Numbered from the stretch's first letter, positions 6,622 to 13,453 are shown. The stretch is 18,148 bases of DNA from CAZCJU01 sp964498965 (GCA_964498965.1 CAZCJU010000034.1:1-18148); one strand, 5' to 3'. Notes: generated from the letters alone by a model not told the origin. Made by a program: numbers and translations.

Positions 6622-7920
6622 ATGAAATTCAAAAAAATCGTTTCCCTGATGCTTTGCTTGGCAGCCGTATCCGCCGTTTTTGTCGGGTGCAGTTCCGAGG
6701 GCGACGAAGCCGTGGACGAGGAAACGAAAAAGAAAAAGCAGCAGTCGTACGAGACGATCAACCGTTACGACGACGTTACGATCGATAAAACATATCAACC
6801 CGAAACGGGACGTCCGTGGTATTACGGCAGTGATACTACCGCAAACGATCACGACGTGACGACTGTTCTTGAAACCGACACAACACCTATAGAGATCACT
6901 ACCGATCCGGTAGAAGCTTCCTCCATTAAATGGAGCTTATATTACGGCGGTGTTTTGAAAATATCCGGCTCGGGACCCATGAGAGATTTCGACGACTATT
7001 GGGATAATTCAGCCGAATGGCTGTCAAAAAAAGGCAGTATTAACTCTGTCGAAATATCCGACGGTATAACAAGCATAGGAAATAATGCTTTTCGCTATTG
7101 TGAATCACTTACGAGTATCACTATTCCCAATAGCGTGACGAGCATCGGCGACAGTGCTTTTGAAGGGTGTAACGCTCTTACGAGTATCACTATTCCCAAT
7201 AGCGTTACAAGCATAGGTAATCGTGCGTTTAAAAGATGCGATGTGCTTACAAGCGTAACAATACCGAATAGTGTCAAGTCCATAGGCGAAGAGGCGTTTC
7301 GCAATTGCAAATCGCTTGTCGGTATAAATATACCTAACAGTGTAACGATGATAGGAGCTTCTGCGTTCCGTGAATGTAAAGGACTTACAAGTATAAATAT
7401 ACCTAACGGTATCACGGTCATAAAAGAAGCAACATATAGCAATTGTACCGCTCTTACGAGCATCTCGATACCGAACAGTGTAACAACCATTGAAGGCTAT
7501 GCATTCGATTGTTGTAAAGCACTCACGAGCATAACCGTACCGAACAGCGTGACAAGCATCGGAAGCTGGGCTTTTTCAAATTGCGATTCTTTCGTCAGCT
7601 TCACATTGCCGAGCGGAATAACCGAAATTGAAGACGGTACTTTTTTTAGTTGTGATTCTTTAACGACCATTACAATACCGGACGGTGTAACAAGCATAAA
7701 ATGGAAAGCCTTTATGGAGAGTCCTTCGTTGATAAGCATTACGATCCCGAACAGCGTGACAGCGATAAGCGGCAGTGCCTTTTATCGGTGTTCTTCTCTT
7801 GCAAACGTAACATTTAAAGGTACAGCCGAAGAATGGGGAAAGATCTCGCTCGGCTACGACTGGAAATACGACACACCGTTACAGTATATTCAATGCACGG
7901 ACGGCAAAGCCGAGCCGTAA
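6622..7920 (+). CDS. BspA-type leucine-rich-repeat lipoprotein
   Basis: A 432-aa cell-surface lipoprotein. The N-terminus is a lipoprotein signal peptide with lipobox FVGC and the modified Cys at 23. A charged, Lys/Asp/Thr-rich linker runs to about residue 100. A short beta module (about 102-122, WSLYYGGVLKISGSGPM) commonly precedes this repeat class. Eleven 23-residue repeats of the pattern TSIGxxAFxxCxxLTSITIPNSV then run from residue 150 to about 401. This is the LRR_5/BspA class of gut and oral bacterial surface proteins, often linked to adhesion. The C-terminal cap contains KGTAEEWGKISLG, typical of the end of such arrays. The gene has its own promoter (6516-6544), a good AAAGGAGA site and a terminator at 7964-8002. 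Its ligand cannot be told from sequence. Confidence 0.9.
   Translation: MKFKKIVSLMLCLAAVSAVFVGCSSEGDEAVDEETKKKKQQSYETINRYDDVTIDKTYQPETGRPWYYGSDTTANDHDVTTVLETDTTPIEITTDPVEASSIKWSLYYGGVLKISGSGPMRDFDDYWDNSAEWLSKKGSINSVEISDGITSIGNNAFRYCESLTSITIPNSVTSIGDSAFEGCNALTSITIPNSVTSIGNRAFKRCDVLTSVTIPNSVKSIGEEAFRNCKSLVGINIPNSVTMIGASAFRECKGLTSINIPNGITVIKEATYSNCTALTSISIPNSVTTIEGYAFDCCKALTSITVPNSVTSIGSWAFSNCDSFVSFTLPSGITEIEDGTFFSCDSLTTITIPDGVTSIKWKAFMESPSLISITIPNSVTAISGSAFYRCSSLANVTFKGTAEEWGKISLGYDWKYDTPLQYIQCTDGKAEP
7069..7824 (+). repeat. 69-bp coding tandem repeats of the LRR array
   Basis: Eleven 69-bp units encode the 23-aa LRRs. Most have drifted, but units 1 and 2 share an identical 29-nt stretch (7108-7136 and 7177-7205, exactly 69 bp apart). 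This suggests a recent duplication or gene conversion within the array. Confidence 0.85.
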
Positions 7921-7963
7921 TTCAATATAGCGGCTCGTTGCCTGATTAAGATCTCGGATAACG

Positions 7964-8002
7964 CCTAAAAGCACGCATACGGCTCGTATGCGTGCTTTTA
8001 GG
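7964..8002. terminator. Bidirectional terminator between convergent genes
   Basis: A perfect 17-bp stem (7964-7980 with 7986-8002) has a 5-nt loop GGCTC. The stem contains A4 and T4 runs (CCTAAAAGC...GCTTTTAGG). It sits between the + LRR gene (stop at 7920) and the - mini-protein gene (stop at 8052), placed to end both. A second small GC hairpin (CCGCCG/CGGCGG, 8016-8030) lies beside it on the side of the - gene. Confidence 0.85.
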
Positions 8003-8051
8003 TTTCCGATGAAAACCGCCGCCTCGGCGGGCGGCGGGTAAATCGGTTCGA

Positions 8052-8276
8052 TTATTTATCTTCGTTATCTTCGGTTTCTTCGTCGCAGCAACCGCAGCAT
8101 TCGCAGAAATCGTCCTCGTCGATATCGAGGTCATCAAGATCGTCGAAGCATTCAAGCTCCTTTTTGGCTTTGAGAGCCTTTATCTTCTTTACGGCGAAGA
8201 ATGCGGCAACGCCTACGCCGATGAGAGCAAACGTGATAACGATCGCCTTGATTGCACCTATTGTTTCCTTTGACAT
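8052..8276 (-). CDS. Small membrane-anchored protein with acidic, Cys-rich tail
   Basis: A 74-aa protein of unknown function. Residues 6-29 are hydrophobic (one membrane span), followed by a basic stop-transfer stretch (KKIKALKAKK, 30-39). After that comes a strongly acidic tail (Asp/Glu at about 45-56 and 65-73) holding a compact Cys cluster, C58-E-C60-C61-G-C63-C64, plus Cys43. By the positive-inside rule the tail would be cytoplasmic. The cluster could bind a metal or form disulfides; neither is shown. The gene is real by context: GGAGG (complement at 8285-8289) 8 nt before ATG, a promoter at 8418-8446, and a terminator at 7964-8002. It is probably monocistronic. Confidence 0.8.
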   Translation of the reverse strand: MSKETIGAIKAIVITFALIGVGVAAFFAVKKIKALKAKKELECFDDLDDLDIDEDDFCECCGCCDEETEDNEDK

Positions 8277-8340
8277 CTGTTTTTCCTCCGTATTATATTA
8301 AAATTATTCGGCAGTCTTAAGCCGTGCGGCGGTTCGCACA

Positions 8341-8389
8341 ATATGCGATATATGCGATATATGCGATATATGGATATATGCGATATATG
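8341..8389. repeat. 9-bp tandem repeat in the leader of the mini-protein gene
   Basis: The unit is ATATGCGAT. Copies lie at 8341-8349, 8350-8358, 8359-8367 and 8376-8384, with a shortened 8-bp degenerate unit at 8368-8375 and a partial copy to 8389. The tract lies between the promoter at 8418-8446 and the mini-protein start at 8276, so it is inside the predicted untranslated leader of about 135 nt. Confidence 0.85.
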
Positions 8390-8417
8390 TTGCACGACAA
8401 AAAGAATCACTATGTGT

Positions 8418-8446
8418 ATTTTACCCCGTATTTTTCCTTTTTTCAA
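8418..8446 (-). promoter_or_regulatory. Promoter of the mini-protein gene
   Basis: Read on the - strand, -35 TTGAAA (complement 8441-8446), a 17-bp spacer, and -10 TAAAAT (complement 8418-8423). Transcription would start near 8411. It lies downstream of yqeG (stop at 8472), so the mini-protein gene need not depend on the mre operon. No clear terminator lies between yqeG and this promoter. Confidence 0.7.
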
Positions 8447-8471
8447 GTGCTAAAGCATGAACTATTATAAA

Positions 8472-8978
8472 TTATTTGTTAAATCGCCGCCGTTTATACG
8501 CTTTTATTATCGGTTTTTCGCATTTTCTTTTAAGACGTGTGAAAAAATCGGTTCTGTCCTTTATCGGTGACACGAGGTAAGTTTTGACACCGTACAGGTT
8601 TCCGCACAAAACGTCGGTGAATATCTGATCGCCCAGCAGACAAATTTCGCTTTTTTCGCACCTGAGCATATCGCATATCCGCTTCAAATTGCCCGTAAGC
8701 GGCTTTCTCGCCTTGCCGACGGCGATAAATTGCGTTTCTTCGTTGAATATCCGCACCCGTTCGACCTCGTTATTCGACAAATACGCCGTTTTGATTCCGG
8801 CTTCGGCAAGCCCGTCGAGCCATTCTATCAACTTTTCCGTCGGTTTTGCGTCATCGTAAGTAACAAGCGTGTTGTCGATGTCGGATACGATCGCACGAAT
8901 GCCCGCAGAAGTGAAAAGCTCCGTCGGGATAGAATAAATATCGGGAAATATCCCGTCGGGCATAAAAATTTTCTTCAT
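8472..8978 (-). CDS. yqeG: YqeG-family HAD-IIIA phosphatase
   Basis: A 168-aa member of the haloacid dehalogenase superfamily, YqeG subfamily. Its physiological substrate is not firmly established. HAD motif I is DIDNTL with Asp33 (nucleophile) and Asp35; motif II is LSNN (Ser68); motif III is Lys92 in RKP; motif IV is GDQIFTD with Asp117 and Asp122. There is essentially no cap insertion, as expected for class III. The start ATG overlaps the mreD stop as ATGA (8975-8978), so translation is probably coupled. The only upstream SD-like sequence (AGAGGAT) is about 15 nt away and weak. It is the last gene of the maf-mreBCD transcript. The C-terminus is strongly basic (KAYKRRRFNK). Confidence 0.9.
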   Translation of the reverse strand: MKKIFMPDGIFPDIYSIPTELFTSAGIRAIVSDIDNTLVTYDDAKPTEKLIEWLDGLAEAGIKTAYLSNNEVERVRIFNEETQFIAVGKARKPLTGNLKRICDMLRCEKSEICLLGDQIFTDVLCGNLYGVKTYLVSPIKDRTDFFTRLKRKCEKPIIKAYKRRRFNK

Positions 8979-9502
8979 GCTTTGAAAAATATCCTCTTAT
9001 GTAATGCACATACCGCATACACTGCGGGAAATACGAGAACGGAATGAAACAGCTGCGGCAGTGCCGTGCCTATCAGCACCTGACCCAAGCCCGCCTCGGG
9101 TGAAGCGAACATCGTCATGGAGGCGGCGGTGAGGCTGTCGCAAACAAATGCGATGATCGCAGCCGAATACGAGATGAGAAACGGCATTGACGATACCGTA
9201 CCCGCCATTATCACGGCAACGCAAACGGCAAGCAGATAGGTTATCGGATAATAGACGAACGATTCACCGCCGAGCGAACCTAAAATAAAGCCGAACAGCA
9301 CGGCGTATGAGGTGATCAACCGCTTGTCTGCGTAATGTGCCGCAGATACGAGTACCGCCAGCACAAGCGAGGGTATCGAGCCGAACAGCTTGATATGCGG
9401 CAACAGAGAGGTCTGTATAAGGCACATCAAAAGAATTAAAAGTGCCAAAACAATGTTTCCGACATGATATTTGACCTTTTTCGACCTTTCCGTAGATCTC
9501 AC
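8975..9502 (-). CDS. mreD: Rod shape-determining protein MreD
   Basis: A polytopic inner-membrane protein of the elongasome that works with MreB and MreC in lateral wall growth. The protein has up to 175 aa and about five or six hydrophobic segments (roughly 15-33, 44-57, 64-78, 84-101, 106-130, 138-165), normal for MreD. MreD is poorly conserved, so the call rests on size, topology and position after mreC. The start is unresolved: the first canonical codon is GTG at 9502-9500, but it overlaps the last G of a perfect AAGGAGG. An in-frame stop lies 12 nt upstream. No ATG, GTG or TTG lies at normal spacing after the SD; an in-frame ACG (9493-9491) does. The mature protein may therefore start at that codon (xERSKKVKYHVGN). 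Confidence 0.85.
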   Translation of the reverse strand: MRSTERSKKVKYHVGNIVLALLILLMCLIQTSLLPHIKLFGSIPSLVLAVLVSAAHYADKRLITSYAVLFGFILGSLGGESFVYYPITYLLAVCVAVIMAGTVSSMPFLISYSAAIIAFVCDSLTAASMTMFASPEAGLGQVLIGTALPQLFHSVLVFPAVYAVCALHKRIFFKA

Positions 9503-9508
9503 CTCCTT
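9491..9508 (-). promoter_or_regulatory. Unusual mreD translation-initiation site
   Basis: On the - strand AAGGAGG (complement 9502-9508) continues as AAGGAGGTGA, a near-complete match to the anti-SD of 16S rRNA. The in-frame GTG shares its first base with this SD and so has no spacing. The in-frame ACG (complement 9491-9493) lies 8 nt after GGAGG, ideal for initiation but not a standard start codon. Confidence 0.6.
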
Positions 9509-9603
9509 AAAAATTTATCGGGAATTCGATTCGTATAAAGCGAAGATCATTCGTTTCGCCCTTCCCCTCGGGGAACGCATATCGGAGATAGGGCATTTAA
9601 CGC

Positions 9604-10446
9604 TTATTCCGTTGTTTTTTCAAAGCCGGTTATGACCATAACGCGGTCGGGCAGCTCATTTGAGAACGACGGCTTCACTATCGCATATTTTGTATGCAAA
9701 TTATTATCGTACTCAATGCTTTGAACCACGCCGACGACAAGACCTTTCGGATATATCGAGCCTAAGCCCGACGTCACTATTCTGTCGCCGACACGAATAT
9801 CCGCATCGTTTTCAAGGTATTCCATTTTGACCAAGCCGTCGTTACGCAACGAATAATCGCCGGAAACGATACCCGATGTACCGTTTCGCTCGACGCACAC
9901 GCCGACGGACGAGGATGAATTCAATATCGACGAGGCTTTCGCCCAATTACTGCCCGCCTCGATTATACAGCCGATAAGGCAGCCGTCGGAGGAAACTATC
10001 GGTTTGTCCGCCTCTATTCCCGAATCCGTTCCTTTATTTAACGAATACAGTGTTGCCCAGCTACCCGATTCTCTGCCGATGACATATGCGTCCTCGAACA
10101 CGAAGTCCAAATGCTCGCTTTTGATCTCGAGATACTGCTTATAAAAATCGTTATCGTTTTGAAGTGCTTCGGCATCGTACATTTTGTCCTCAAGCTCACC
10201 GAGCCGTGCTTTAAGCTCCTCGTTTTCCTTTTTCAGCCGCTCGTAGTCGGTAAAATACGAGGCATAGCCGTCTATTCCCCGACCTATCTTGTCGAAAATT
10301 CGCTGAACGGGCGAAAAAACATAGTTCACGCCCGACCTAAGCGAGGAAGCATAGCCCATTGACGAGAGCAGGCTCAAGCCGACACCCAGAAACAGGGCGA
10401 CGAAAACCGTCATAATGAAAAATTTGCTCTTAAAAAATTTTCTCAT
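9604..10446 (-). CDS. mreC: Rod shape-determining protein MreC
   Basis: A bitopic elongasome scaffold that links cytoplasmic MreB to periplasmic or extracytoplasmic PBP2/RodA. The protein has 280 aa. It has a short cytoplasmic basic N-terminus, a membrane span (about 9-30), a coiled coil (about 66-105, heptads around YERLKKENEELKARLGELEDK) and the MreC double beta-barrel core (about 115-275). Core motifs include VIGRESGSWATLYSLNKG, GDRIVTSGLGSIYPKGLVVG and the closing PSFSNELPDRVMVI. A GAGG ribosome binding site lies 8 nt before the ATG. It begins 22 nt after the mreB stop; the gap to mreD is about 97-110 bp and contains a small CCCCTCGGGG hairpin but no obvious terminator. Confidence 0.95.
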   Translation of the reverse strand: MRKFFKSKFFIMTVFVALFLGVGLSLLSSMGYASSLRSGVNYVFSPVQRIFDKIGRGIDGYASYFTDYERLKKENEELKARLGELEDKMYDAEALQNDNDFYKQYLEIKSEHLDFVFEDAYVIGRESGSWATLYSLNKGTDSGIEADKPIVSSDGCLIGCIIEAGSNWAKASSILNSSSSVGVCVERNGTSGIVSGDYSLRNDGLVKMEYLENDADIRVGDRIVTSGLGSIYPKGLVVGVVQSIEYDNNLHTKYAIVKPSFSNELPDRVMVITGFEKTTE

Positions 10447-10468
10447 CTCGAAAACCTCGGTCGGCGGC

Positions 10469-11476
10469 TCAATCCTTAATGCTCACTGCGTCTATAAGCT
10501 CGCCTCTGCCGCTTATGATCCTCTCTATTCCCCGTATCACGCAGTCCGACGGGTGCTTCGCACACTCCGTACGTATTCCGATATTTTCCTCAAAATAGCT
10601 TGCAATACCGGGAAGCAGTGCCGTGCCGCCGCAAAGGATAAGCCCTCTGTCGAATATATCCGCCGCCGCCTCTGCCGGACACCGTTCGAGTGTACAGCGA
10701 ATAACGTCCGCAAGCTTTGCCAGCACCTCGCCGATAGCCTCGCGTACCTCGCCCGAACGTAGCTTAAGCGACGATGCCTGACCGGTGAGCAGGTTTTTGC
10801 CTCGTATCTCCACGGCGGAGCGGTCGAAATCGGGGTGTGCCGAGCCTATCGTCTTTTTCAGAAATTCCGCACTCTGTTTGCCTATCAAAACGTTGTAGGA
10901 GCTTTTCACGTAGGCGATTATCGCCTCGTCCAGCTCGTCGCCGCCGACACGGGCGGATTCACAGCGTGTCACGCCCTTGTACGAGATCGCCGCTGCCTGT
11001 ATCATGCCGCCGCCGATGTCGCATATCATATCGGCGTGACCCTTGAATATATCTATACCCGCACCTACAGCCGCCGCCATAGGCTCGTCTATTAACGGAG
11101 TAACGCTTTTCGCTCCCGCTTCAAGACACACGTTTTCGAATGCGTTTTTCTCGACCTCCGTTATTCCCGACGGTATACCGACTGCACAGACCGGTGCGGA
11201 GAGCAGTCCCCGAGCATTCAACGAGTATAAAAAAGCACCGAGCATATTGCACGCATCTTCGTAATTGCGTATAACGCCGCCGTTTAACGGTAACACCACT
11301 TCTTTTTCCTGCGGAGCCCTGCCGAGCAGCTTCTTCGCCTTGTTTCCCACGCAAAGCACGTCGGAGGTGTAGGCATCGAATACGGCGGCACTTGCCTCAC
11401 GCATTATTATTCCTCTGCCTCGACGGCATATTCTGGTATTGCTCGTTCCCAGATCTATTCCGAGATATTTTGACAT
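10469..11476 (-). CDS. mreB: Rod shape-determining protein MreB (actin-like)
   Basis: A bacterial actin homologue that forms membrane-bound filaments and directs elongasome movement. It has 335 aa. The phosphate-1 motif is GIDLGTSNT (6-14), phosphate-2 is CDIGGGMIQ (152-160) and the adenosine motif is LCGGTALLPGI (281-291). The family signatures DEPMAAAVGAG (130-140) and VGGDELDEAI (177-186) are also present. It is somewhat divergent: GTSNT replaces the usual GTANT, and the following EPSVVA-type segment reads EASAAV. It could be an Mbl-like paralogue, but its place upstream of mreC and mreD supports MreB. It starts 12 nt after the maf stop, and its SD (GAGGGA) overlaps the end of maf, so the two are probably translated together. 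Confidence 0.93.
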   Translation of the reverse strand: MSKYLGIDLGTSNTRICRRGRGIIMREASAAVFDAYTSDVLCVGNKAKKLLGRAPQEKEVVLPLNGGVIRNYEDACNMLGAFLYSLNARGLLSAPVCAVGIPSGITEVEKNAFENVCLEAGAKSVTPLIDEPMAAAVGAGIDIFKGHADMICDIGGGMIQAAAISYKGVTRCESARVGGDELDEAIIAYVKSSYNVLIGKQSAEFLKKTIGSAHPDFDRSAVEIRGKNLLTGQASSLKLRSGEVREAIGEVLAKLADVIRCTLERCPAEAAADIFDRGLILCGGTALLPGIASYFEENIGIRTECAKHPSDCVIRGIERIISGRGELIDAVSIKD

Positions 11477-11488
11477 TTAAGTATTCCC

Positions 11489-12079
11489 TCACTTAACCAT
11501 CGTGCTTATGCCGAAGTCGTCGGACAGGCAACGACAGAGCTTTTGTATGGGAAGCCCGACAACGTTGTGATAATTGCCCTCTATCCGCTCTATGAATATT
11601 CCCGCTTTGCCCTGTATTCCGTAACCGCCCGCCTTGCCTCGCCAATCGCCCGAGGCGATGTAGTCGGCGATGTCTTTATTGCTCATATAGCCGAATTTTA
11701 CGTCCGTTATGTCGTAATCCAATACGAGCTTTTCTCCCTTTAAGACGGCGAAGCCCGTGTAGACCGAGTGCCACGTTGAGGACAGGCATCGGATCATGTC
11801 GTATGCCTCGTGTGCGTCGCTCGGCTTGCCGTATACCCTGCCGCCCGAGGCGTCCGAGCAGTATACTATGGTGTCTGCGGCGATTATAAGGTCGTTCTCA
11901 TCGGCATACCTTGCCGCCTCGCGTGCCTTTCGCAACGCAAGACCGACCGCCAAAGCGTCCGGCTCGACGGTGAGATCGCAGTTTTCGTCGGCATTTGTTT
12001 CGTATACCGTAAAATCAAGTCCCGTTAAAGCGAGTATTTGTCGCCTCCGAGGCGAAGCCGATGCGAGTATTATCCCCAT
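11489..12079 (-). CDS. maf: Maf-family nucleotide pyrophosphatase
   Basis: A 196-aa Maf/YhdE-type nucleoside triphosphate pyrophosphatase. Family members hydrolyse dTTP/UTP or modified nucleotides and are tied to septum control in Bacillus subtilis. Visible motifs are SASPRR (7-12), the catalytic-base region AADTIV with Asp69, GKP (84-86), HSVYTGFAV (104-112), AGGYGIQGKAGIFI (150-163) and EGNYHNVVGLP (167-177). Length is typical. The start has a poor SD: only AGGGA about 14 nt upstream. The conserved SASPRR beginning at residue 7 makes a later start impossible. It is the first gene of the maf-mreB-mreC-mreD-yqeG transcript. radC, which lies between maf and mreB in B. subtilis, is absent here. 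Confidence 0.94.
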   Translation of the reverse strand: MGIILASASPRRRQILALTGLDFTVYETNADENCDLTVEPDALAVGLALRKAREAARYADENDLIIAADTIVYCSDASGGRVYGKPSDAHEAYDMIRCLSSTWHSVYTGFAVLKGEKLVLDYDITDVKFGYMSNKDIADYIASGDWRGKAGGYGIQGKAGIFIERIEGNYHNVVGLPIQKLCRCLSDDFGISTMVK

Positions 12080-12118
12080 GACCGTTTAATTGTCCCTTTC
12101 GGTATTATTTCGAGTTTT

Positions 12119-12147
12119 ATTGTACCACAAATTTGTGTACAATGCAA
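12119..12147 (-). promoter_or_regulatory. Promoter of the maf-mre-yqeG operon, with operator-like palindrome
   Basis: On the - strand, -35 TTGCAT (complement 12142-12147), a 17-bp spacer and -10 TACAAT (complement 12119-12124). The start would be near 12112, giving a leader of about 32 nt. Bases 12119-12143 form a 25-bp near-perfect palindrome: ATTGTAC at one end, GTACAAT at the other, with core ACAAATTTGT and one unpaired C. It covers the -10, the spacer and the edge of the -35, a classic place for a repressor to bind. It also puts a TACAAT box on the + strand. No regulator gene is adjacent. Confidence 0.65.
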
Positions 12148-12179
12148 GCATAAAATTAAATTTAATGCAAAACGGCAAC

Positions 12180-12212
12180 AAAAGCCGACCCCCGGGGATC
12201 GGAGATCGGCTT
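12180..12212 (-). terminator. Intrinsic terminator of the BMP-family gene
   Basis: Read on the - strand, a stem AAGCCGA/TCGGCTT (complements of 12206-12212 and 12182-12188) encloses a GC-rich loop with CCCCGGGGG. A T-rich tail TTTTGTT follows. It lies about 35 nt after the stop at 12247 and just before the maf promoter, separating the two units. Confidence 0.65.
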
Positions 12213-12246
12213 GTCGTTCGTTTATCGTGCTGTCGGCGGGAATTTG

Positions 12247-13371
12247 TCAGCTCGCCGTCGAAACCGTACCTATAACGTTATCCATGAGCCAGTTGAAATC
12301 GGAGCTTGTGAGATCCGCGTCGGTCATCGTCGCACCGTCGAAGTGAACAGTACCCTTGTTATCCGTGAACGGTCCCTTGAATATAACAAGCTCACCGGAG
12401 ATTATCTTAGCCTTAGCTGCGTCTACGGCGGCAATGACCGCATCCTTGTTGTCGCAGTTATCGGTGATAGTGTCGAGAGCTACCATGCCCGTGCTTAAGC
12501 CCGTCCAGTAGGACTGCGGCTTCCACAATCCGTCAATGATCGCCTGAACGTCCTGCTTGTAGAATACCGACCAGTTGAATACGGGAGCGGTGATGTAGGT
12601 GTCCTTCGTCATGTCGGGCGTAGCGCAGTTGTAACCGATAGCCTTGATACCCGCTTTTTCGGCAGCCTTTTGAGGAGCGGTGGAGTCGCAGTGCTGAGCC
12701 ATAACGTCAACACCGTTTGCGATAAGTGCATTTGCCGCTGCGGTTTCTTTTGTCTGGTCATACCAGGTGTTCGTCCATGTAACCTCAATGGTCGCTTCGG
12801 GGTTTACGCTCTTTACACCGAGTGCGAAAGCGTTGATACCTCTTACAACTTCGGCGATAGGCATAGCCGCAACGTAGCCTATCTTGTTCGTTTTCGTGTT
12901 CATGCCGGCAACTATACCCGCAAGATATCTCGCTTCGTAGATCCTGCCCATAAAGTTGGTGAAGTTCTCGGCTGTGAGATAACCGGTAGCGTGACCGAAG
13001 TATATGTCGGGGTGGTTCTTTGCAACCTCGTAGAGGAATTCGCCGTGACCGAAGGAGTTAGCGTAAATTACGTTGCAGCCGTCGGCTATAAGTGCCTCTG
13101 CGGCGGTTTCAACAGAGTTTTTGTCCTCTGTGATGTTTTCGCGATAAGTGGTCTTGATGCCCATTGCCTCAAGCTCTTTTCTCGCTTCGTTGTGAGCGTA
13201 TGTGAAGCCCGTGTCGCTCGTTTCGCCTACAAAGATGAAGCCTATGTAGAGGTCCTCTTTCTTTATAGCCTTAAGAGTGCCTTTTCCGCTGTCGTCGTCA
13301 CAGCCGGTAAATACGAATGCGAGCGACAGCATCATAGCCGTAGCGAGTACAAATGAGAGAATTCTTTTCAT
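12247..13371 (-). CDS. BMP-family ABC transporter substrate-binding lipoprotein
   Basis: A 374-aa extracytoplasmic solute-binding lipoprotein of the BMP/Med family (PnrA, TmpC, BmpA relatives), which mostly bind nucleosides or related compounds. The lipoprotein signal peptide ends at lipobox FTGC (Cys24), followed by an acidic DDD linker. The family opening is IGFIFVGETSDTGFTYAHN (43-61), with later signatures NVIYANSFGHGEF (100-112), NKIGYVAAMPIAEVVRGINA (162-181) and VDVMAQHCDSTAPQKAAEKAGIKAIG (224-249). The aromatic residues in FTYAH and the WTNTWYDQ segment (204-211) fit a base-stacking pocket. The promoter is near consensus (13423-13451). The SD is weak and distant (AAAGGA about 13 nt upstream). 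No ATPase or permease gene is in the window, so it is an orphan or uses a transporter encoded elsewhere. Confidence 0.92.
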   Translation of the reverse strand: MKRILSFVLATAMMLSLAFVFTGCDDDSGKGTLKAIKKEDLYIGFIFVGETSDTGFTYAHNEARKELEAMGIKTTYRENITEDKNSVETAAEALIADGCNVIYANSFGHGEFLYEVAKNHPDIYFGHATGYLTAENFTNFMGRIYEARYLAGIVAGMNTKTNKIGYVAAMPIAEVVRGINAFALGVKSVNPEATIEVTWTNTWYDQTKETAAANALIANGVDVMAQHCDSTAPQKAAEKAGIKAIGYNCATPDMTKDTYITAPVFNWSVFYKQDVQAIIDGLWKPQSYWTGLSTGMVALDTITDNCDNKDAVIAAVDAAKAKIISGELVIFKGPFTDNKGTVHFDGATMTDADLTSSDFNWLMDNVIGTVSTAS

Positions 13372-13422
13372 TTTTCTTCGTTTTTCCTTTCAAAAATAAA
13401 AGTTTCGACTTTATTTGAGTTA

Positions 13423-13451
13423 AGTATATCAAAATTTTTCTTTTTTGTCAA
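13423..13451 (-). promoter_or_regulatory. Strong promoter of the BMP-family gene
   Basis: On the - strand, -35 TTGACA (complement 13446-13451, perfect), a 17-bp spacer and -10 TATACT (complement 13423-13428). The start would be near 13416. The leader is about 45 nt, too short for a purine riboswitch. Confidence 0.85.
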
Positions 13452-13453
13452 CA

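Noticed and set aside
6412..6852. A 146-aa minus-strand open frame over the LRR promoter and N-terminus
   Set aside because: It is antisense to a well-supported promoter and lipoprotein signal peptide, with no protein-like features.
13372..13416. Riboswitch in the leader of the BMP-family gene
   Set aside because: The predicted leader is only about 45 nt, AT-rich, with no purine-aptamer-like stem pattern.
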